Assembly: GCF_028292945.1 (NCBI RefSeq) | Contig: NZ_JAQGLJ010000013.1 | Location: forward strand, 1 to 38,294 | DNA from: Sphingomonas bacterium | GTDB taxonomy: Bacteria; Pseudomonadota; Alphaproteobacteria; Sphingomonadales; Sphingomonadaceae | Length of the DNA: 38,294 nucleotides | Reading direction: 5' to 3' | Shown here: positions 33,694 through 38,294 of the stretch, piece by piece | How positions within the stretch are numbered: position 1 is the first letter of the stretch | Layout: every line of letters begins with the position of its first letter | Notes under the pieces: generated by a model | What the model was told of the DNA's origin: nothing | Database searches by the model: none | The model's input: only the letters and a program-made list of their open reading frames with translations | Position numbers and translations under genes: made by a program

Positions 33694-35436
33694 TCAGTCG
33701 AGCTTCTTGCGCTGCTCGGCCAGATACTTGGCGTCGAGCGGATAGTAATAGCCGACCCTGGCGATGATTTCCTGCCCCTCGCGGCTCAGCACGAAGCGCA
33801 TGAACTCGCGCACCTTGGGATCGAGCGGCTGACCCGGCGCCTTGTTGACGTAGAAGAAGCCGTCGCGATGCAGCGGATAGCTGCGGTTGGCGACGGTCTG
33901 CGGCGTCAGCGCGATCGCCGGTTCGCCCTTCTTCTCCGAAATGCGCAGCACCTTGAGATTGGGGAAGTTCTTGACGTGCATGAGGCCGGCGATGCCGATG
34001 CCGGTGGTATCCTTCGAGAGAACCTCCAGCGGCCGCCGCGAGTCAACCTGCAGACCGAAATCGTCGGACGTGGTCTGCTTCGCCTCCACATATTCCATGA
34101 AGTTGGAGTTCCACTTCTTGGACCACTTGAACCAGTTGCGCTCGAAATAGGTCGCGAAGCCAGGCGCCGAGTAGCCGTAGGTCTGGATTTCCTTGTTCGC
34201 CAACGCGCCTCGAACGCCGAGTTGGCCCCAACTACGAATGTTTGTCGACTTGGGGCGCGCGAATTCCGACGTGAAGCGGAAGTCGTTCTCAGCCGCTTTC
34301 CAGCCGCCCGACCGCTCGGACCCGAATACCCGCGTGAGTTCGTCCACCGATATCTCGTTGAGCGGATTGTCCTTGTTGACCACGATCGCCCAGGCCCACA
34401 GCGAGCCGCGCTTCTCATAGCCACCCGACGCGACCGAGATCTCGGTCGGCATATAACCGAATGTGTTCCAGAACGGCATCATGTCGGTGATCTTCGCATC
34501 GTCACCCATCGGTGCGACATCCGAAATGCCGGTGTACAGGCCCGCGATGCCGCCCTCGGACGATGACGCATTGCTCCAGCTGATGCGGATGTTGGGATGA
34601 AACGCCTGGAACCCCTTCATCAGGTACTCGACCGCGTTCTTCAGTTCGGAGCCGTACACACGCAGGGTGCCGGTGATCTTGGTGTCGGGTTTGTACCCCG
34701 GGAGATCGGGCAGCGACGGGGGCGGCAGTTCGGTGTAGCGCGCGATCGTCTCCGGCCCGGTGGTGCGCAGGCTTTCCTTGACCTTGTCGAGACGCGCGTA
34801 GCCCGCGTTGCTGCTGGTCAGATTGGCACGCAGCCCGGTCTTGACCTCCTCGGACCGCCGGAATGAGATCGGATCCCGATACTCCATCACCAGCCAGGTC
34901 TTGCCTTTCCCGTCGGCCTGGCGCGCCTGATACATCGAATGGCGCATCATGATCCGTGCGTTCGTCTGGCTCTCCATGAACGGTGCAATGTAGTTGGTGG
35001 CGAAATCCCGCGTTGCCGCGGCAGGTGCAGTCGGCTGGTACTCGTTGACCTTGAAGACCGAATAGTTGCTGTCGCGCGGGGTACGTTCGCCATGCGACAG
35101 CCGGTCGACACGCACCACCGTCACGGCGCCGAGCTTGGACTGGTTGGTACGGACCCACGCCTCATAGTCGGTTTCGGTCGGAAACTCGACTTGGACAAAG
35201 GTTGCAAAGCCAGGGTTGGCACGCTGTTCGGCGTCCAGCCACAGCACGTCCGACACCTCGCCGGACTGACGCCACGCCGACAATTTGTCGGCCAGGTCGG
35301 CCGGCGCTTGGGCGCCGGCTGGTACCGTGATGACGATGTTGGCGGGATCCGCCAGCGCGGGCGTGGCGGTGACAAGCGCGATGAACGACGCCAGCGGTGC
35401 GGCGGCGCGGAGGACAGATTTCGGCAGGAAGCGCAT
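33694..35436 (-). CDS. PstS-like binding protein B with extra N-terminal domain
   Basis: A 580-residue exported protein. The signal ends near TATPALAD (residue 30). Residues 31-235 are an extra region with no match to the other members; two segments (FVQVEFPTETDYEAWVRTNQ and WLVMEYRDPISFRRSEEVKT) look like paired ferredoxin-like alpha+beta units, as in dimeric alpha-beta-barrel proteins (inference). The PstS-like domain is about 245-580: LPGYKPDTKITGTLRVYGSE, EGGIAGLYTGISDVAPMG, VNKDNPLNEISVDELTRVFG, NIRSWGQLGVRGALANKEI and FMRFVLSREGQEII. The SGT position reads YGYSAPGFATYFE, one step from the pattern in A. AAAGGA precedes the ATG at 35436. Confidence 0.85.
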   Translation of the reverse strand: MRFLPKSVLRAAAPLASFIALVTATPALADPANIVITVPAGAQAPADLADKLSAWRQSGEVSDVLWLDAEQRANPGFATFVQVEFPTETDYEAWVRTNQSKLGAVTVVRVDRLSHGERTPRDSNYSVFKVNEYQPTAPAAATRDFATNYIAPFMESQTNARIMMRHSMYQARQADGKGKTWLVMEYRDPISFRRSEEVKTGLRANLTSSNAGYARLDKVKESLRTTGPETIARYTELPPPSLPDLPGYKPDTKITGTLRVYGSELKNAVEYLMKGFQAFHPNIRISWSNASSSEGGIAGLYTGISDVAPMGDDAKITDMMPFWNTFGYMPTEISVASGGYEKRGSLWAWAIVVNKDNPLNEISVDELTRVFGSERSGGWKAAENDFRFTSEFARPKSTNIRSWGQLGVRGALANKEIQTYGYSAPGFATYFERNWFKWSKKWNSNFMEYVEAKQTTSDDFGLQVDSRRPLEVLSKDTTGIGIAGLMHVKNFPNLKVLRISEKKGEPAIALTPQTVANRSYPLHRDGFFYVNKAPGQPLDPKVREFMRFVLSREGQEIIARVGYYYPLDAKYLAEQRKKLD

Positions 35437-35457
35437 AACGGGTCCTTTGTTGAAAGA

Positions 35458-36513
35458 TCAATCGAGCTTGGCGAGCTGCTCGCGACGCATTGCGGCAGGC
35501 AGCGGGAGGTAGTTTCCGTCGGCGACCAGCGTCTGACCTTCATCGCTCAATGCGAAACTTAGAAAGGCCTTCAGCTTCGGGTCGAGCGGAGCGCCTGGTT
35601 TGCGGTCAAAATAGATGTAGATGTTGCGCACCAGCGGATAGCTACGGTCGCGAAAGCTCGCCTGGGTCGGGACGACGGCCCTGCCGCCTCCGCGCGGCGC
35701 GACTGCCAGCAGCTTCAAGCCGGGAATCCCTTTCGCCTGACTCATCGTGGTCCAGCCGATGCCGTAAGGGTCCGTTGCTAGCTCGTTGCCCAGCATGTGC
35801 TTGGCGCCCAACGTCTGCCCGGCTTTGTCGATGGCGGCGATCTGCTTGCTGCCGGTCTCCACATAGCCCTTGTAGTTCGGGTTCCACTTGTCCGTGTTCG
35901 CAAGGACATGGAGCTGGAAGAAGCGTGTCGTGCCCGAAGGTCCGTGCCCATAGGTCTGGATCGGCGCGTCCTTCCACTTGCCTGTCAGGCCGAGCCTCCC
36001 CCAGCTGCGGATGTCCTTGTCGGCGCCTCGCGCGCCCGCGGGCGTCCAGACGAACCCGTCCAGTCCGCCATTGCGCGCCGCGCCAAAGACGCCATCAAGC
36101 TGATCGACCGAAATCTCGGTGAGCGGATTAGATTGGTGGACGAAGACCACCGGCCCGTTTGATCGCCCATCCACGTCGAAAGCCCCCGACGCGACCACCA
36201 CGAACGACGCCGGGTAGCCGCGCGTCTCGTAGAAGCTCAGCGCTTCCACGATAGACGGCTCGCCCCCGTTCGGGCCTAGGTCGGCCTGATAGGTAACAAG
36301 GCCTGGGAACGCCGCATCACTGGTCGGCAGCGTGTCCTTGAAGGTCACCTGTGGAAAGCGGCGCTGGAACGCCTCCTCCCACTTCTTCAAGACGCCGCCG
36401 AGCGCAAAACCGTAGTTCCGAATCTCGCCGGCGATGGGTGCCGGAGCGCCGCCCTGCGCCGCCGCCGCGTTCGGCAGCGCGCAGATCAGCAGCGCAAGCG
36501 CGAACCGTTGCAT
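35458..36513 (-). CDS. PstS-like binding protein A (first array member, SGT loop intact)
   Basis: A 351-residue exported protein with signal FALALLICALPNAAAAQ. Framework: GEIRNYGFALGG, TSDAAFPGLVTYQADLGPNG, VASGAFDVDGRSNG, VHQSNPLTEISVDQLDGVFG, DIRSWGRLGLTGKWKDAPI and FLSFALSDEGQTLV. Residues 189-199 read GHGPSGTTRFF, with S193-G194-T195 placed exactly where PstS has its phosphate-binding SGT. Its start codon shares one base with the stop of the TonB-dependent receptor (TGATG), so it is translated directly after the receptor. A true phosphate, arsenate or related oxyanion ligand is plausible. Confidence 0.87.
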   Translation of the reverse strand: MQRFALALLICALPNAAAAQGGAPAPIAGEIRNYGFALGGVLKKWEEAFQRRFPQVTFKDTLPTSDAAFPGLVTYQADLGPNGGEPSIVEALSFYETRGYPASFVVVASGAFDVDGRSNGPVVFVHQSNPLTEISVDQLDGVFGAARNGGLDGFVWTPAGARGADKDIRSWGRLGLTGKWKDAPIQTYGHGPSGTTRFFQLHVLANTDKWNPNYKGYVETGSKQIAAIDKAGQTLGAKHMLGNELATDPYGIGWTTMSQAKGIPGLKLLAVAPRGGGRAVVPTQASFRDRSYPLVRNIYIYFDRKPGAPLDPKLKAFLSFALSDEGQTLVADGNYLPLPAAMRREQLAKLD

Positions 36514-38294
36514 CAGAATGTGAACCGCGTCGTCAGCGTCCCATAGCGCGGCGCGCCGGGCGAAATCTGGATCCGTGCCGTGGCACCCGTGTTCTCGATG
36601 TATCGCTTGTCGAAGATGTTCCCGACCTTGAGGTTCACCGAAAAGCCCTTGCCGGTATAATACAAACCGGCATCGACGATGGTGTAGGCCGGCAGCGGGA
36701 TGATGCTGAGATCCGTGGCGGTGGTCGGCAGCACACCGGTCCGCTCACCGGTATAGATCACGCCCAGGCCAATCCCGATGCCGTTCGAGAAGTCGTAGCG
36801 CGTCCACATGTTGGCCGCGTTCTTGGCGACGTTCGGCAGCTGCCGGCCCTCCTGAAACTCCGAGCCGGGGCGGGCCTCCAGCACGAAGGCCTTGATGTGC
36901 GTGTAGCCGAGGATGACCTGCCAATTGTCGACCGGCGTCAGATTGCCCTCAATCTCAAAACCGTCCGACCTGCCGCGGCCGATCTGCGTCGCGCACGTGC
37001 CAAAGGTGCAGGCGTCGGTCGTGACCTGCCCACGCTGATCGATGCGATAGACCGCGGCGGTGAACGAGAGTCGATTGTCGAGCAGGTTCTCGGCCTTCAC
37101 CCCGGCTTCGACCTGCGTACCGGTGATCGGCGTGAACACGCCGAGATTGCCGTTGAAGTCCTGCAATGCCGGGTCATTGGGCACGAAGGACTGGGCATAG
37201 CTGCCGTAGAAAGTGACTTTCTTTGACGGCTGGATGAGCACGCCCGCGCTTGGCAGAAAGCTGCGCTTGTCGGTACGCTTGAGCCGCGGCGAGTTGAGGC
37301 GGCGATTCGCCTCCACGTCGGCAGTCTCGCTGAAGTTTCGGCCGCCGAGGCTGACCTTCAACCATTCGGTCAATGTCAGCAGGTCGGAAACGTAGATGCC
37401 GTAGTTGCTCTGCCTGACATAGCGGTCGGTCAGCAGGATCGCTTGATTGGCAAGCTGCGGGTTGGTCGCGCCCAGGCTGTCGAATGCCGGCGTCGTTGTG
37501 TAGATCGGGTTGTACAGCCCGATATCGAGACAGGTGCCGTTTACCGGACACAGGCCCGTGGTGGCGTTGCGGTTGCTGGAGTTAAAGAACTTCAGCCGGT
37601 TCTCATTGACCAGGTCCTTGCCGAAGTTGAGCCCGACGAGCAGCTTGTGCCCGACCCCGAAAGTGTCGAAATTGCCGGAGAGGTTCGCGTCGACATAGTC
37701 GTATTGGCGCGCCGTCTGGAGATGGCGCGCGCGCCGCAGAACACGACGCTCGCCAGCCACAAGTGCATAGCCGGTGTTGCTGAATTCTTTCTGGTTGCTG
37801 TCGTACCGCACCCGACGATAGCCGATGTTGGCGCGCCAATCGGCACCGAACTGGTGCTGCAGGAACAGATTGACCGCCGATCCCGTTTCCGCACGGAAAT
37901 CTGTCGGCTGCTGATACGTGGTGGTGATGTCCGCGATCTGGCTGGGGTCGAAGAACGTCACACCGCTGACGGTCACCTGCGGCGCGACCAGGAATTGGTC
38001 GAAATGCTCGCGCGTGTGACGATATTCATATTGCGCAGTCAGCGCCGTGTGCTCGCCGATATTCCAGGTCAGACTGGGCATGATAAATTCGGACTTGCTG
38101 AACGCGAAGTCGCGAAAGCCCTCCCGGCTACTGATCTCGCCAACGATCCGTCCTAGGATGGTGTCACCGACCAGCGAGCCGGTCACATCCACCGCGCCGG
38201 TGATAGAATTGCGATCGAAGTCGTCAACGAACCTGGAAACGAAGGTAGTGCCGCGCAGTTCGGCGACTGCGGCGAAGTTGCGCTTTGGCTTCTT
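36513..38294 (-). CDS. TonB-dependent outer-membrane receptor, C-terminal part (N-terminus beyond window)
   Basis: The frame is open from the right edge (38294) to TGA at 36513; about 593 residues are visible, all beta-barrel. Strand-loop features: HTALTAQYEYRHTREHFDQF, GADWRANIGYRRVRYDSNQ, LLVGLNFGKDLVNENRLKFF, LLTLTEWLKVSLGGRNFSE, VTFYGSYAQSFVPNDPAL, VEAGVKAENLLDNRLSFTAA and the terminal YGTLTTRFTF ending in Phe. The FDKRYIENTG turn near the end is typical of ferrichrome-type (FhuA/FhuE-like) receptors. Two loops carry close cysteine pairs (CPVNGTC and CTFGTC). The plug domain and TonB box are not visible. It is the lead gene of the array and its promoter is off-window. Confidence 0.9.
   Translation of the reverse strand, partial: KKPKRNFAAVAELRGTTFVSRFVDDFDRNSITGAVDVTGSLVGDTILGRIVGEISSREGFRDFAFSKSEFIMPSLTWNIGEHTALTAQYEYRHTREHFDQFLVAPQVTVSGVTFFDPSQIADITTTYQQPTDFRAETGSAVNLFLQHQFGADWRANIGYRRVRYDSNQKEFSNTGYALVAGERRVLRRARHLQTARQYDYVDANLSGNFDTFGVGHKLLVGLNFGKDLVNENRLKFFNSSNRNATTGLCPVNGTCLDIGLYNPIYTTTPAFDSLGATNPQLANQAILLTDRYVRQSNYGIYVSDLLTLTEWLKVSLGGRNFSETADVEANRRLNSPRLKRTDKRSFLPSAGVLIQPSKKVTFYGSYAQSFVPNDPALQDFNGNLGVFTPITGTQVEAGVKAENLLDNRLSFTAAVYRIDQRGQVTTDACTFGTCATQIGRGRSDGFEIEGNLTPVDNWQVILGYTHIKAFVLEARPGSEFQEGRQLPNVAKNAANMWTRYDFSNGIGIGLGVIYTGERTGVLPTTATDLSIIPLPAYTIVDAGLYYTGKGFSVNLKVGNIFDKRYIENTGATARIQISPGAPRYGTLTTRFTF

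Overview
The window looks like chromosome of a high-GC alphaproteobacterium, most probably a sphingomonad (Sphingomonas or a close relative). This is inferred from the gene order PlsC - YdcF - FtsX - FtsE next to a MJ0042 zinc-finger protein, the IVVTGSR motif, GC-rich palindromic intergenic repeats and a large TonB-dependent receptor. No database search was possible, so family names come from motifs read in the translations.

Layout. 1-7.6 kb is mostly housekeeping: the 3' part of a VIT/VWA-type protein with a DUF2135 tail, a single-domain response regulator, a chrA-metX-metW run on the minus strand (chromate transporter, homoserine O-acyltransferase, MetW), then hisC and a prephenate dehydrogenase on the plus strand. 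7.8-11.3 kb holds two divergent Crp/Fnr-type regulators flanked by small DUF6894-like genes, a small helical protein and a ferritin-like 'metal-dependent hydrolase'. 11.3-14.9 kb is the minus-strand chain ftsE-ftsX-YdcF-plsC, every junction being a 4-nt GTGA overlap, divergent from the MJ0042 zinc-finger protein. At 14.96 kb is tRNA-Leu(GAG), with a decayed serine recombinase abutting its CCA end. 15.5-19.9 kb is an envelope-sensing operon: PepSY protein, COG4705 membrane protein, OmpR-type regulator, histidine kinase, DedA protein and PAP2 phosphatase.

From 20.4 kb to the right edge every gene encodes an exported or outer-membrane protein. On the plus strand are a coiled-coil porin, a small secreted Cache/PDC-like protein and a YncE-type beta-propeller. 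On the minus strand, entering from the right edge, a TonB-dependent receptor is followed without a break by ten genes (eleven domains) of PstS-like periplasmic binding proteins, 36513 down to 23590. Most junctions are 4-nt overlaps. No PstC/PstA/PstB-type permease or ATPase is present in the window.

This receptor plus binding-protein array is the most unusual thing here. The domains share a recognisable framework (LPxYxP entry, ATGSxDVxGWS, DNPL..LDGIFG, NIRTWGQLGLxGEWA, LSREGQ). The SGT loop that holds phosphate in classical PstS is readable only in the first gene (GPSGTT), with a related DGGTG in the last; the nine domains between them have lost it. One gene carries two domains, one has an extra 200-residue N-terminal region, and one has a twin-arginine-type signal. 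I infer a TonB-fed periplasmic ligand-capture system whose members have diversified in ligand. The ligand and the inner-membrane partner cannot be told from this window.
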